Shown piece after piece: positions 16,484 to 25,854 of a DNA stretch of 64,000 nucleotides; the stretch's first letter is position 1; every line of letters begins with the position of its first letter. Position numbers and translations under genes: made by a program. The stretch comes from Siminovitchia fordii DSM 16014 = CIP 108821 (GTDB lineage Bacteria > Bacillota > Bacilli > Bacillales > Bacillaceae_C): the NCBI RefSeq assembly GCF_000374565.1, contig NZ_KB894694.1, positions 1 to 64,000 on the forward strand. The letters run 5' to 3'. Under the pieces are notes generated by a model. The model ran no database searches, was not told the DNA's origin, and worked only from the letters and a program-made list of their open reading frames with translations.

Positions 16484-17431
16484 TCATGATCGTTTCTTCT
16501 TGACTTTTTCCAGCATGTCTTTGGTCATTTCAACCAAATCAAATTCCGCGTTAAATCCCCAATCCTGACGGGCGGCTGAATCGTCCAACGAGCTTGGCCA
16601 GCTATCTGCAATTGACTGCCGGACCGGGTCAATTTTATAATCAATCACAAACGACGGGATATGCCTTTTAATTTCATTCGCAATGTCTTCAGGCGTAACA
16701 CTCATTGCCGTTATATTATAGGAATTCCGGCATGTAAGCGTTCCGGGATCGGCCTCCATTAGATGTACAACAGCATTTAACGCATCTGGCATATACATCA
16801 TGTCCAAGCAGGTTTCTTGGCTCACAAAACATGTGTAACTCTTCTTTCGGATAGCTTCACTATAGATTTCTACAGCATAATCTGTTGTTCCTCCCCCAGG
16901 TGGAGCGCCATATGAAATAAGCCCGGGAAAACGGACACCGCGTGTATCCAGACCATATTTATGAAAATAGTAATCACATAAAAGTTCACCCGCCACTTTA
17001 TTGATTCCGTACATGGTGGAAGGTCGTTGTATGGTAATCTGCGGTGTTCTCCACTTCGGTGTCCCGGGACCAAAAGCACTAATGGAACTAGGCACAAAAA
17101 CTTTCAGTTCGAGCTCCCGGGCTGCCTCCAACACATTTATAAGACCTCCCATATTGAGGTTCCAAGCCTGCAGCGGTTTTGTTTCCGCTAATGCCGAAAG
17201 AAGGGCAGCCAGATGGATGATACTATCAACCTCATATTTTTTTACGACTTCCACTACTCTTGTACCGTCCATAACATCCACTATTTCAAAAGGGCCAGAT
17301 TCAACGAAATGATTGCTCGGACGGCGGATATCTGATGCAATGACACTTCCCTTCCCATACTCGCGACGCAACTTTAGTACAAGCTCTGAACCAATTTGCC
17401 CCAAGGATCCGGTCACCAAGATTTTTTTCAT
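16484..17431 (-). CDS. tdh: NAD-dependent L-threonine 3-dehydrogenase (SDR type)
   Basis: A short-chain epimerase-like enzyme that oxidises L-threonine to 2-amino-3-oxobutyrate, the substrate of Kbl encoded just upstream. Residues 3-14 (KILVTGSLGQIG) are the Rossmann NAD loop. Catalytic Tyr and Lys lie in STMYGINKVAGE, with Ser in FVPSSISAFG. The start is ATG 17431 after AGGAGGT; an upstream ATG at 17455 overlaps the ribosome site. The gap to kbl is 53 nt, so kbl-tdh is an operon. The neighbour assignment favours Tdh over other epimerases. Confidence 0.92.
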   Translation of the reverse strand: MKKILVTGSLGQIGSELVLKLRREYGKGSVIASDIRRPSNHFVESGPFEIVDVMDGTRVVEVVKKYEVDSIIHLAALLSALAETKPLQAWNLNMGGLINVLEAARELELKVFVPSSISAFGPGTPKWRTPQITIQRPSTMYGINKVAGELLCDYYFHKYGLDTRGVRFPGLISYGAPPGGGTTDYAVEIYSEAIRKKSYTCFVSQETCLDMMYMPDALNAVVHLMEADPGTLTCRNSYNITAMSVTPEDIANEIKRHIPSFVIDYKIDPVRQSIADSWPSSLDDSAARQDWGFNAEFDLVEMTKDMLEKVKKKRS

Positions 17432-17484
17432 CAAATGACCTCCTGGTATATACAATGTAGCGCCGTGAACTTCCTTTTACTCTA

Positions 17485-18672
17485 TTAAATGATACCTAAT
17501 TCCTTTCCTACTTTTTCATAAACTGAAACTGCCCGGTCCAGCATCTCCTTCGTATGTGCTGCGGTTGGCATGTTCCGTATACGCCCAGTGCCTTTCGGAA
17601 CAGTAGGGAAAACAATAGACTTGGCATAAACCCCTTCTTCAAAAAGACGTCTGCTAAATATCTGTGTTGTTTTTTCATCTCCAATGATGCATGGGGTAAT
17701 CGGTGTTTCACTCCGACCGATATCAAACCCCAGTTTCTTTAGGGCATTTCTCAAATAATCTGCGTTTTTCCATAAGCGTTCAAATAGCTCAGTACTTTCC
17801 ATTAACAACTTAATTGCCTTCGTTGCCGCAGCAGCATCTGCAGGTGTAACGGCAGTGGAAAACAGAAATGGCCTTGACCTGACCTTAAGCCAGTCAATCA
17901 GCTCTTTTTTTCCCGCAACATAACCGCCCACAACGCCAATCGCTTTTGAAAGAGTGCCAATTTGAAAGTCTATTTTTTCCTGGAGTCCGAAATGCTTCAC
18001 TGTTCCGGCTCCTTTTCCGAGTACTCCCGAGCCGTGTGCATCATCAACATAAGTGATCAAATCATATTCTTCAGCGATTTCTGCGATTTGAGGCAGTTTG
18101 GCAATATCTCCATCCATTGAAAAAACACCATCAGTTATCACCATCAGCTTATTGTAACTGCCAGATTCCTTTGCCGCCTTCGCCTGCCGGTACAAATCAT
18201 CCATGTCGGAATGACTAAAACGGATGATTTTTGCCCGCGAAAGGCGACACCCGTCAATAATGGACGCATGATTCAACTCATCTGACAATATGGCATCATT
18301 TTTGTCCATGACCGCCGAAATGGCGGCCATATTACAATTAAACCCTGATTGATAGGAGATGACGGCTTCCGTCCCTTTAAATAAGGCGAGCGTTTTTTCC
18401 AACTTCTCATGCACTTCAAACGTCCCGTTAATTGTACGGACCGCTCCCGCACCGACTCCCCAATTCCTGATTGCTTCAACAGCAGCAGCTTTCACTCTCT
18501 CATCCGTTGCCAAGCCGAGATAATTATTGGATGAAAGATTGATCTGCTCTTGACCATGAATACGGATGATGGGACCATTTGGCGTTCCAACCTTGTCTAT
18601 TTCATTGTAGAGGCCCTGCCTGCGAAGCTCAGACAAGTTTTCGGTTAAAAATTGCTGCAGTACTTTCGTCAT
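17485..18672 (-). CDS. kbl: Glycine C-acetyltransferase (2-amino-3-ketobutyrate CoA ligase)
   Basis: A PLP enzyme that cleaves 2-amino-3-oxobutyrate with CoA to glycine and acetyl-CoA. At 395 residues it has the standard length. The PLP lysine is in GTLSKAIG, the cofactor Asp and His in VDDAHGSG, and substrate residues in [10 protein letters not shown]. The start is ATG 18672 after GGAGTGAT; a longer frame to 18741 adds 23 unconserved residues. With tdh it forms the main threonine-to-glycine route. Confidence 0.93.
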   Translation of the reverse strand: MTKVLQQFLTENLSELRRQGLYNEIDKVGTPNGPIIRIHGQEQINLSSNNYLGLATDERVKAAAVEAIRNWGVGAGAVRTINGTFEVHEKLEKTLALFKGTEAVISYQSGFNCNMAAISAVMDKNDAILSDELNHASIIDGCRLSRAKIIRFSHSDMDDLYRQAKAAKESGSYNKLMVITDGVFSMDGDIAKLPQIAEIAEEYDLITYVDDAHGSGVLGKGAGTVKHFGLQEKIDFQIGTLSKAIGVVGGYVAGKKELIDWLKVRSRPFLFSTAVTPADAAAATKAIKLLMESTELFERLWKNADYLRNALKKLGFDIGRSETPITPCIIGDEKTTQIFSRRLFEEGVYAKSIVFPTVPKGTGRIRNMPTAAHTKEMLDRAVSVYEKVGKELGII

Positions 18673-19085
18673 ATCGATCACTCCATTATGGAAACTCATA
18701 CAAACTTCTGTACTTTCCAAAAGGACACACTCGAACCCCATTTATGCAATCATCATTCAAACGTATCTAATTCTCTATATTATGTTTATTGAGGGAAGAC
18801 AGCATTTATGTCAATAGATGAGCGAATATACCTTTGATCAGCGCAGTCAAATAGGACGCATCAGGCAGTTCTTCAACCACCTCAGAATTGCCAACTGACA
18901 ACCCATGTAAAACTGACCGGGTCATACCTCATCGGAACTTTGCCGAGAGTTAAACAAAATTGTTCAAAAAAGATTTTGCGCAAAAGAGGCAGCCTTCTAA
19001 CAAGCTTGTAATATTGAGGTACCTGATGCTTGAGCTAGACAAAGCAAATTAATGTTTTTGCCAGGTATACTTGGGTTCTTACCTA
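18673..19085. other. Spacer upstream of kbl
   Basis: About 410 bp without a recognised gene. A 39-residue minus-strand frame (18806-18925; MTRSVLHGLSVGNSEVVEEL, ending FAHLLT) reads like a protein terminus. It has a stop two codons before its ATG and no named relative; it could be a gene remnant. The kbl promoter should lie near 18700-18800. Confidence 0.45.
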
Positions 19086-19113
19086 AAAAAACCCCTTCAG
19101 TCTTTTGAAGAGG
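19086..19113 (-). terminator. Terminator of the duplicated P-loop gene
   Basis: CCTCTTCA/TGAAGGGG stem on the minus strand (19092-19113) followed by TTTTTTT. It begins immediately after the gene's stop. Confidence 0.8.
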
Positions 19114-19115
19114 CG

Positions 19116-20210
19116 TTAATCTTTTGCAAGAAGCTTAATTTCTTTTTGAATGTCGGAAAATATTTCGTCGATCCGCGAGTGGTCCATATGAACCTGATAT
19201 ATCGATTCCAATTGATCATTGATTTGTTTTGCTTCAGCGAGGTAGTCTTTCCCTGCCTTCATTTGTTCTCTATACTGCCTTTCAATCTCTGCAATTTCAT
19301 TGGCATATAATTCATCTGTTCCAGGCGCAACCGCCAATTCATACATATCGATTACTTCATCTCCCTTACGGGAAGGGAAATACTCATGCGGTTGGGTGCT
19401 GTCAAACACAGCCCACCCAAGTTCCCTGACAATAACCATATCCAGACTATCAGGGTCAAAACCACAATGATAGATTTCCAAATCATATCCTCGTTTTTCG
19501 GCCTCTACCACGATTTTTTTCAAGACAGTGGACTTCCCCGTTCCTGCCCGCCCTTTTAAAAAAAATCTCTTATTCAGGCCAGACGTGATATTTTCTACAA
19601 AATCGACTGGTCCCTTTGGTGTTGCAGCACCAAGAAATCTGCGGATTGATGTTCGATCTTTTCGCGTGGATTCTTTAGAAAGCAACTTTAAAATCAAGCG
19701 ATCTGATACATGATCCGCTTTTGAAAAATCCATCCGGTCAATGTAGAGCTTCTCCCACTTATCATGAACCCGTAATCCCTCAGCATATGATTGATAAGCG
19801 TTATCCAGAGCACGATCCCTATTTGCTGTATGCTGTATGATATCTTTCTTTGTGGCTGCCCCTAGGGATGAGAGATCCATTGCATCCAGATCTACCGTTT
19901 CCCACCTGTCACCAACAAATCCTTTTCCGATCTCACGAGGAGAATCACCGTCCACAATTCCAAATCCGAGGTCTCGAATAATCAGCCCTTCCAATGAATC
20001 CGGATCGTTTGGGGAATGAAGTGCTTCAAGTTTTATATCTTTCTCAGCCCATTCATCCATCAGCTTTTGAATCAGGATCTTTTTCTCCAGACATGATTTT
20101 CCTGAAAGGATAAAGACTCGGTCCAGTCCGCGCAAATTGGAATCATACAAATGACTAAAACCCTTTGCAGTATTACCACCAGCAAAATAACGCAAGACAT
20201 TTCCGCTCAC
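19116..20210 (-). CDS. Duplicated P-loop ATPase (PRK06851-type)
   Basis: A 364-residue protein built of two related nucleotide-binding halves. The C-terminal half has an intact Walker A, KGRAGTGKST (about 221-230). The N-terminal half has a decayed version, LSGKSCLEKK (about 35-44). Parallel blocks (LEALHSPNDPDSLEGLIIRDLG and EIYHCGFDPDSLDMVIVREL) confirm the duplication. It resembles uncharacterised Bacillus proteins annotated as PRK06851. The Asp-Ser-Leu block reads like a substrate loop, but no function is known. Monocistronic. Confidence 0.75.
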   Translation of the reverse strand: MSGNVLRYFAGGNTAKGFSHLYDSNLRGLDRVFILSGKSCLEKKILIQKLMDEWAEKDIKLEALHSPNDPDSLEGLIIRDLGFGIVDGDSPREIGKGFVGDRWETVDLDAMDLSSLGAATKKDIIQHTANRDRALDNAYQSYAEGLRVHDKWEKLYIDRMDFSKADHVSDRLILKLLSKESTRKDRTSIRRFLGAATPKGPVDFVENITSGLNKRFFLKGRAGTGKSTVLKKIVVEAEKRGYDLEIYHCGFDPDSLDMVIVRELGWAVFDSTQPHEYFPSRKGDEVIDMYELAVAPGTDELYANEIAEIERQYREQMKAGKDYLAEAKQINDQLESIYQVHMDHSRIDEIFSDIQKEIKLLAKD

Positions 20211-20316
20211 ATTGTCACCCTCAATACTATTAACTTTACTCTTTCTTCAGCCTATGCTTTGGGTGAAGGGATGGTACTTAAATATTTAAAAAACCGGGCA
20301 GTCCGATTACGGTGCG

Positions 20317-20499
20317 TCATTCGCTGACTTCATCAAGCATTCTGTTTAAAACTTTGAGTTCCTCCTCTATTTCCATCAACTGTTTCTCAAGTGGATGCAA
20401 TATCCCTTTTACGTATTCAAGTTTTTCCAAATCATGCTGAAGCCGAACATAATCCGCTTTTAAATCTGCAATCTTGTATTCAATTTCTGACCTGTTCAT
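20317..20499 (-). CDS. Small coiled-coil protein (SE1832 family)
   Basis: A 60-residue, almost entirely helical protein (IEYKIADLKADYVRLQHDLE...KQLMEIEEELKVLNRMLDE) with heptad-spaced Leu/Ile. It matches the short SE1832-type proteins of Firmicutes, whose role is unknown. A strong AAAAAGGAG site precedes the ATG. It lies 26 nt downstream of the MFS gene and may be co-transcribed with it. Confidence 0.78.
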   Translation of the reverse strand: MNRSEIEYKIADLKADYVRLQHDLEKLEYVKGILHPLEKQLMEIEEELKVLNRMLDEVSE

Positions 20500-20525
20500 T
20501 AAAAAAACTCCTTTTTAAAAAAAGA

Positions 20526-21728
20526 TTAATCTTCCAATACATACTTGTTTCTTCCTGCCCCCATACCTGCAGCAACCAAAAAAATTACGATTATCAATAG
20601 GGTCAGGATCGGCAGGAACCAAGAATGAGTATGATCATATTCGTAGCCGATCAAAGCGGGGCCGATGGCAGCAAGGGAGTAGCCTAACGATTGGGCCATT
20701 CCGGATAAACGGGAAGCATCCATGACATCTTTGGCCCTGAGTACGAGAAACGTCAGGGCTAAGCTGAAGCCGGAACCTTGAGCCAACCCAATCAAAACGA
20801 CCCATAAAAATATGAGGGGCCCTCCTCCAAACAGCAACCCTATAAAAGAAATCAGATAGACAGCCCCCAGCCCCAGGACGAGTCCTCTTTGGTTGTTCAT
20901 TTTTCCCGCAACGACAGGAATAATGAAGGAAGCCGGGAGGCCGGCAAACTGTACAACCGAAAGCATCCAACCGGATAAAATTCGGGTAAATCCATGACTA
21001 TATAATATTTCCGGCAGCCAAGTAATCAGGCAGTAAAAAATAAGCGACTGAAAACCCATGAAAAATGCAACTTGCCATGCAAGCTTGGACTTGAGAAGAG
21101 AGTTGCCATATTTGATAATCTTCACTCTTCCCTCAGTCACTTTGGGCTTTCTGATCTGCGGAATCCAAATAAGAAATGCAGCCAAGGCCAAACAAGCCCA
21201 AATCAAAAGGGAGTCTTCCCATCCCCATCCAAATTTTTCAACCAGGGGAATGCTGATACCGGACGCGATGGCCGCCGATATACCAAGTGATGTTGAATAT
21301 ACCGCAGTCATTAACGTGGCTTTATTGGGAAATTTCATCTTAACAACGCCGGGCAACAATACATTACCTACAGCTATCCCTATTCCCGCTACAGCCGTAC
21401 CAGCGAATAGGAGGAAAATGCTTCCCATGGAACGGATGACGATACCGACACCAATAAGAGCGACTCCCAACAGGATCGTCAATTCATTTCCGATCTTCTG
21501 TCCGATTTTCGGAGCAAAAGGCGACAATATAGCAAAGGCAACCAACGGGAGGGTGGTCAAGAAACCCGCCATTCCATTGGAAAGGCCTGTATCATTCCGG
21601 ATAAAACTTACAAGCGGTCCGATTGAAGTGATGGCAGGGCGTAAATTAAAGGCTATGAATACAATTCCGGCAATGAGAAATAGTTTTTGAGCCATTGTCC
21701 GTTTTTGAGCCAACACATGAAATTCCAT
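20526..21728 (-). CDS. MFS transporter, CynX/NimT family
   Basis: A 400-residue carrier with 12 predicted membrane helices. The N-terminal FIAFNLRPAITSIGPLV and the repeated GIGIAVGNVLLPGVVK pattern are typical of the CynX/NimT (YycB-like) group of anion or drug efflux proteins. The substrate cannot be deduced. The start ATG follows GGGGTAGATAAG. The small coiled-coil gene is directly downstream. Confidence 0.85.
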   Translation of the reverse strand: MEFHVLAQKRTMAQKLFLIAGIVFIAFNLRPAITSIGPLVSFIRNDTGLSNGMAGFLTTLPLVAFAILSPFAPKIGQKIGNELTILLGVALIGVGIVIRSMGSIFLLFAGTAVAGIGIAVGNVLLPGVVKMKFPNKATLMTAVYSTSLGISAAIASGISIPLVEKFGWGWEDSLLIWACLALAAFLIWIPQIRKPKVTEGRVKIIKYGNSLLKSKLAWQVAFFMGFQSLIFYCLITWLPEILYSHGFTRILSGWMLSVVQFAGLPASFIIPVVAGKMNNQRGLVLGLGAVYLISFIGLLFGGGPLIFLWVVLIGLAQGSGFSLALTFLVLRAKDVMDASRLSGMAQSLGYSLAAIGPALIGYEYDHTHSWFLPILTLLIIVIFLVAAGMGAGRNKYVLED

Positions 21729-22292
21729 TCTTATCTACCCCATCTATTTAAAAAATCTTTATTACGATAACAGCAACGCACCAATTTTACATGAAAAACG
21801 GATGTTATGAAAGAAGATGAATCAGTTGAAAGCAATTATTGTAGATAAGAATACCCAAAGAGCTGAAGATTAGAAACGCTCAAGAGCTGACCATTTCTTA
21901 AAGGCGATAGCAGGTAACAAAGCGGATCTTCTTCAAAAGCTTACTGCCTGTACCCTTTTCCTTTAGGCCATCAGATAAGATTGGCCTGAAATGAAGCGGG
22001 ACAATTGAACAGATAAGCCCCCCAAAATAAGCCTGTTTGAATTTGGCGATTAAAAAAGCGAAGACCTTACCGATACAGGCCTTGCAGGTGAAGTCGTCAA
22101 ACGACTTTTCACTTGCAAAAAAACCAATAGCCAACATCATCGTTACAGCAGGACCGGAAGAAAAGTACCGTCTCTGAAAGTTCACTTAGTGCTAATTTAC
22201 CCTCATGGCGGAAAATAAAATGCAGAGAAAATAAATTGGGTGGTAAGGGAATAATGTATATTGAAACAGGCTCAAACCAGGGGAGGGTGGAA
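21729..22292. other. Intergenic region with a probable dispersed repeat
   Basis: 564 bp between the MFS and YihY genes. The part 21895-22140 reads on the minus strand as KSRLTTSPARPVSV and related stop-broken frames. From memory, this nonsense peptide recurs in Bacillaceae intergenic repeats. It contains a strong hairpin at 22082-22118. A 95-residue frame there (21898-22185) is not a credible gene. Confidence 0.5.
22082..22118. repeat. Long hairpin inside the putative dispersed repeat
   Basis: TTGCAGGTGAAGTCGT pairs with ACGAC.TTTTCACTTGCAA across a 3-nt loop, with one bulge and one mismatch. No terminator T-run follows on the plus strand; AAAAAA follows, which would be a T-run leading into it on the minus strand. 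Confidence 0.7.
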
Positions 22293-23096
22293 ATGAGGTT
22301 CATTTTGGATATTTCCAAACGTTTTTTTGTAGACCGGTTCCATGATCAATCTGCCCAAATGGCCTATTTTTTCATGCTATCCATTTTTCCATTTCTTATC
22401 TTTGTCCTTTCCATTCTAAGTTTTTTACCGATTTATTCTACAGATGTGTTGTCTGCCATCGAGCAGTTCGCTCCCAAAGGAAGCTACGCGCTTATCGAAA
22501 ACAATGTCATCCTTATTTTTGATAGACAAAGTACAAGGCTCGCCTCATTCAGCTTGATCGCCTCCTTTTGGATATCCTCCATGGCTGTCCAGTCTCTTGT
22601 AAGGGCAATGAATGATGCGTACGGTATTGTTAGAAAAGAAGGGTTTTTCTTGGCTCTGGGCAAAGATTTATTTTTAACAGCCATCCTGATGGTCACTTTG
22701 ACTATCTCACTTCTCGTACCCATCGGAGAAGAAATTGGGCGGGTTTTCTTATCCTCCCGCCTTGATATGCCTTTCATTTTTTATGAATCTTGGTTCTTAA
22801 TCAAATGGGGGATCGGCACGATCTATTTATTTTTTTTCTTTATGCTCATTTATAAATTCGTGCCAAGTGGAAATATCCCTTTTTCATCCGTTTTGCGGGG
22901 AGCAGTTTTTTCAACTGTCGGCTGGCAGTGTGCATCTATCGGCTTTTCGTATTACGTGTCTTATATCAACTATTCACAACTGTATGGACAGCTCGGGAGC
23001 ATAATCGTACTTATGATCTGGTTCTATTTAACAGCCGCCGTCTTGCTGATCGGAGGCTTGATCAATGCTTCTTACATTAATATTAATCATAAATGA
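22293..23096 (+). CDS. YihY/BrkB family membrane protein
   Basis: A 267-residue polytopic protein with about six helices. The N-terminal block DQSAQMAYFFMLSIFPFLIF and the later FWISSMAVQSLVRAMNDAYG and GSIIVLMIWFYLTA are family signatures. The family was once called ribonuclease BN; it is now regarded as a membrane protein of unknown or transport function. The start is ATG 22293 after GGGAGGGTGG; a TTG/ATG reading from 22236 lacks a good site. Its last 14 bp overlap the convergent 5'-nucleotidase gene. Confidence 0.88.
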   Translation: MRFILDISKRFFVDRFHDQSAQMAYFFMLSIFPFLIFVLSILSFLPIYSTDVLSAIEQFAPKGSYALIENNVILIFDRQSTRLASFSLIASFWISSMAVQSLVRAMNDAYGIVRKEGFFLALGKDLFLTAILMVTLTISLLVPIGEEIGRVFLSSRLDMPFIFYESWFLIKWGIGTIYLFFFFMLIYKFVPSGNIPFSSVLRGAVFSTVGWQCASIGFSYYVSYINYSQLYGQLGSIIVLMIWFYLTAAVLLIGGLINASYININHK

Positions 23097-24666
23097 CTTT
23101 CCAATTATAATTTACAGTGGCTTTCACCGTTTTCTTCCTAATAAAATAATTGGCGATCAACTCGGACATATCTATTTGAATTTCTTTAATAACGGGCCTT
23201 CCCTGGTACATGAAATATTGCCCGCCGCCTCCCGCCCGATAATTGCTCATGACAACCTCATATGTATGGTCAGGCAGTACGGGAGCACCCTTATACTCGA
23301 GTTTGATGACCCTTTTCCCTTCCGGCTTGGAAATATTGAGTATATAATCGATTCCTTCCCACATGTCATAATTATAGTGCTGGGGCTTGGGCGTGGTAAA
23401 TGCGGGGTTCACTTCTATTTCGTTTCCGTTATATTGCATGAAATAAGAAGCGGAACGCTCTAGTGCATCTCTTATGTCTTTACCCGAGATCCGGACTACC
23501 TTCAGGGTGTTCGGATATATGTAGTTTGAAACAACATCGCGCATCGTCACATTTGCAGGAAACCCCGGAGATTCATTGTCAAAAAGAGCTGTAGTTGAAA
23601 TATCCACTCCAGCAGCTTCCATTTGTACCTTGTTAATAAATTCGATCAGCGCATTGTCTTTCAATCTGATTTTCAGGGGATCCTCCACCAGCATATTCCC
23701 TTCTATTTTGCCGATCGGCTGGTCCAGCCATGCCTGGGTACTTCTTTCGTATATTTGAACTTTATCAAGCAGAGCCTGATCCTCCGGCACCCCTTTTACT
23801 GATAAAAGTTTGGAACGTTTACTGATTGTCATCCATTTCCCTTCAATATTTTCAAGCTCCAATACTACCTTTCCAAGAAAAGCTCCTGAACTGCCCGGTT
23901 GAAGCACAATCACTCCGTTCAGTTCTGTTCCATATATTTGCCGGTGTTGGTGGCCAGTTAAAAGCACATCAATCCCCGGCACTTCCATGCATAGGCGATA
24001 ACCTTGATTTTCCCTTGTGATTTTTTCAATTGGCTCACCTGTATCCAAATCCCTTTCAAAGCCGCCATGGTATGACACAACAACGATATCGGCCTGTTCT
24101 TCTTCTTTTAATAAAGGCACCCATTTTCGGGCAGTTTTCACAGGGTCATCAAAGTGTATCCCCTCAATATTTTCCGGTCTTTCCCAATATGGTATGTAGG
24201 GAGTTGTTAATCCCAATACAGCAACTTTCAAATCATCAGAAAACTTTTTTACCGTGTAAGGTTTACCAAAATAAGGAGTTTGATCAGCCGCATTTAAAAT
24301 ATTGGCTGACAGCCAAGGATAGTTTGCCTGGTTTACAGCAGCTTCCAAGTTCTTCATACCGTAATTGAATTCATGGTTTCCAAACACTCCGGCGTCATAC
24401 TTCATCTCGTTTAATACAGCTACCATAGGGTTTGGCAGTTCTCTATTTTCATCCGAACGGACATAGTGGTAAGTCAGCGGCGTTCCCTGGATCAGATCGC
24501 CGTTATCAATTAAAAGGACATTGGGATTACTTTCACGTTCTTTTTTTACAAGGGTCGAAATTTTACCCAATCCAACATCATTATAGGTATTCGTTCCATA
24601 ATTGATTGGAAAGATGTTTCCATGGATATCACTTGTCTGCAAAATCACCAAGTTTGTTGTCGTCAT
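23083..24666 (-). CDS. 5'-nucleotidase / metallophosphoesterase (UshA-like)
   Basis: A 527-residue two-domain enzyme. The metallophosphoesterase domain has QTSDIHGN (about 9-16), DNGDLIQG, GNHEFNYG, VSYHGGFE and TGHQHRQ, giving the two-metal site. A C-terminal nucleotidase domain (about 330-520) supplies the substrate pocket. Unlike UshA or YfkN it has no signal peptide (MTTTNLVILQTSD), so a cytoplasmic location is indicated, as for YunD. It overlaps the yihY-like gene tail to tail by 14 bp. Confidence 0.88.
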   Translation of the reverse strand: MTTTNLVILQTSDIHGNIFPINYGTNTYNDVGLGKISTLVKKERESNPNVLLIDNGDLIQGTPLTYHYVRSDENRELPNPMVAVLNEMKYDAGVFGNHEFNYGMKNLEAAVNQANYPWLSANILNAADQTPYFGKPYTVKKFSDDLKVAVLGLTTPYIPYWERPENIEGIHFDDPVKTARKWVPLLKEEEQADIVVVSYHGGFERDLDTGEPIEKITRENQGYRLCMEVPGIDVLLTGHQHRQIYGTELNGVIVLQPGSSGAFLGKVVLELENIEGKWMTISKRSKLLSVKGVPEDQALLDKVQIYERSTQAWLDQPIGKIEGNMLVEDPLKIRLKDNALIEFINKVQMEAAGVDISTTALFDNESPGFPANVTMRDVVSNYIYPNTLKVVRISGKDIRDALERSASYFMQYNGNEIEVNPAFTTPKPQHYNYDMWEGIDYILNISKPEGKRVIKLEYKGAPVLPDHTYEVVMSNYRAGGGGQYFMYQGRPVIKEIQIDMSELIANYFIRKKTVKATVNYNWKVIYD

Positions 24667-24762
24667 TGATAGCGCCTGCTCCTAACTTATTAAGATATTA
24701 GTGAAAATTACGAATTAACCATTATCTTATAATGGATTAATATAGTATGGCAAGGACTCAGC

Positions 24763-25695
24763 TTATTGTATGATCCCCTCTTTGATCACCAATTCCTCCG
24801 TATCGGCATCTATTTCTATGAATGCCCCAAAAGGCAGGGATACCATCGGAATGCAATGTCCTGACCTTACATTGAAAAGCACAGGCTTTCCGAACGGTTG
24901 AAGCATCTCCTTGAATAAAACTTTTATGTCTAAATTTGAAACAGATTGACATCCTGTCCAAGTACCGAGGATAATCCCTTCCGCTTCTGAAAACTTTCCT
25001 CCTAGCTCCAGTTGGGTCATCATTCTGTCCAACTTGTACGGCTCCTCATTTATATCTTCCAGGAACAAGATTTTTCCCTTTGTGTCTATTTCAAAAGGTG
25101 TTCCCATCAAAGCGGAGATGAGACTCAAGTTACCCCCTGTCAAGATCCCGCATGCCCTTCCAGGAACTATTCCCTCCATTCTTTCTTCAGAAGGATTACT
25201 CACTTTCCCCAATGGAGTATGACCTTTCAATAACTGGTAAAGGTCCCATTTTGTGAATGGATCAGCATCAACCAGATCAGAAGCGGGCATTGGACCGTGG
25301 ACTGCTGGAATTCCGCAGTGCTGTAGAAGAAAAATATTCAAGGCAGTGATATCGCTGTAACCAATGAACAGTTTCGGATTGTTCTTAATCATTTCCCGAT
25401 CGAGAAACGGCAAAATCTGCGGCGAGCCATACCCTCCCCGCAAACAAAAAATCGCCGAAATTTCCTTATTTGAAAACATGTTGTTCAATTCCTCTGCCCT
25501 CTTTCGGGGCGGTCCTGCCAAATAGCCCCTATATTCCATCCGGCATGTTTTCCCAACTTCGACTTGTACCCCCCACTCTTCCAATGCCCAAATTGCCTTT
25601 TGCAATTTTTCTTGGCTTACAGGCCCTGCGGGTGCCATTAATCCGACTGTATCATTTAGCTTCAGTGCCCTTACCTTTTGTATTTTCAATTTCAT
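24763..25695 (-). CDS. LD-carboxypeptidase (peptidase S66)
   Basis: A serine peptidase of the S66 (LdcA/MccF) family, which trims the terminal D-Ala from murein tetrapeptides or cleaves related amides. The nucleophile Ser is in FIGYSDITALN, Glu in LFLEDINEEPY, His in SGHCIPM, with RGGYGSP before the nucleophile. The ATG at 25695 sits immediately after GGGGTG. TTG 25689 has better spacing and may be the true start. An upstream reading to 25878 adds 61 residues without similarity. No signal peptide. Confidence 0.87.
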   Translation of the reverse strand: MKLKIQKVRALKLNDTVGLMAPAGPVSQEKLQKAIWALEEWGVQVEVGKTCRMEYRGYLAGPPRKRAEELNNMFSNKEISAIFCLRGGYGSPQILPFLDREMIKNNPKLFIGYSDITALNIFLLQHCGIPAVHGPMPASDLVDADPFTKWDLYQLLKGHTPLGKVSNPSEERMEGIVPGRACGILTGGNLSLISALMGTPFEIDTKGKILFLEDINEEPYKLDRMMTQLELGGKFSEAEGIILGTWTGCQSVSNLDIKVLFKEMLQPFGKPVLFNVRSGHCIPMVSLPFGAFIEIDADTEELVIKEGIIQ

Positions 25696-25718
25696 CACCC
25701 CTATTGAAATATTGATGA

Positions 25719-25773
25719 TGTCGATTATTCCCGAGGAAATACATATAGCGTTGTCGATTATTGCCGGGGAAAT
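25719..25773. repeat. Pair of 22-bp direct repeats between divergent genes
   Basis: 25719-25740 and 25752-25773 match at 20 of 22 positions (TGTCGATTATT.CCG.GGAAAT), 33 bp apart, about three helical turns. They lie between the LD-carboxypeptidase and AAA-ATPase starts and may be a regulator site. Confidence 0.65.
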
Positions 25774-25854
25774 ATTATTAAGGTATTTCTTTATCAAATC
25801 TTTGTTCTTTATAAGGTAAGATGAAAGAAACATCTTATTTTGGAGTGGATAAAA

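Noticed and set aside
21058-21690. 210-codon plus-strand frame
   Set aside because: It is antisense to the MFS carrier; low-complexity Thr/Pro/Ile composition typical of a shadow of membrane helices.
21898-22185. 95-codon minus-strand hydrophobic frame as a membrane protein
   Set aside because: It overlaps the putative dispersed repeat and hairpin, and has no ribosome site.
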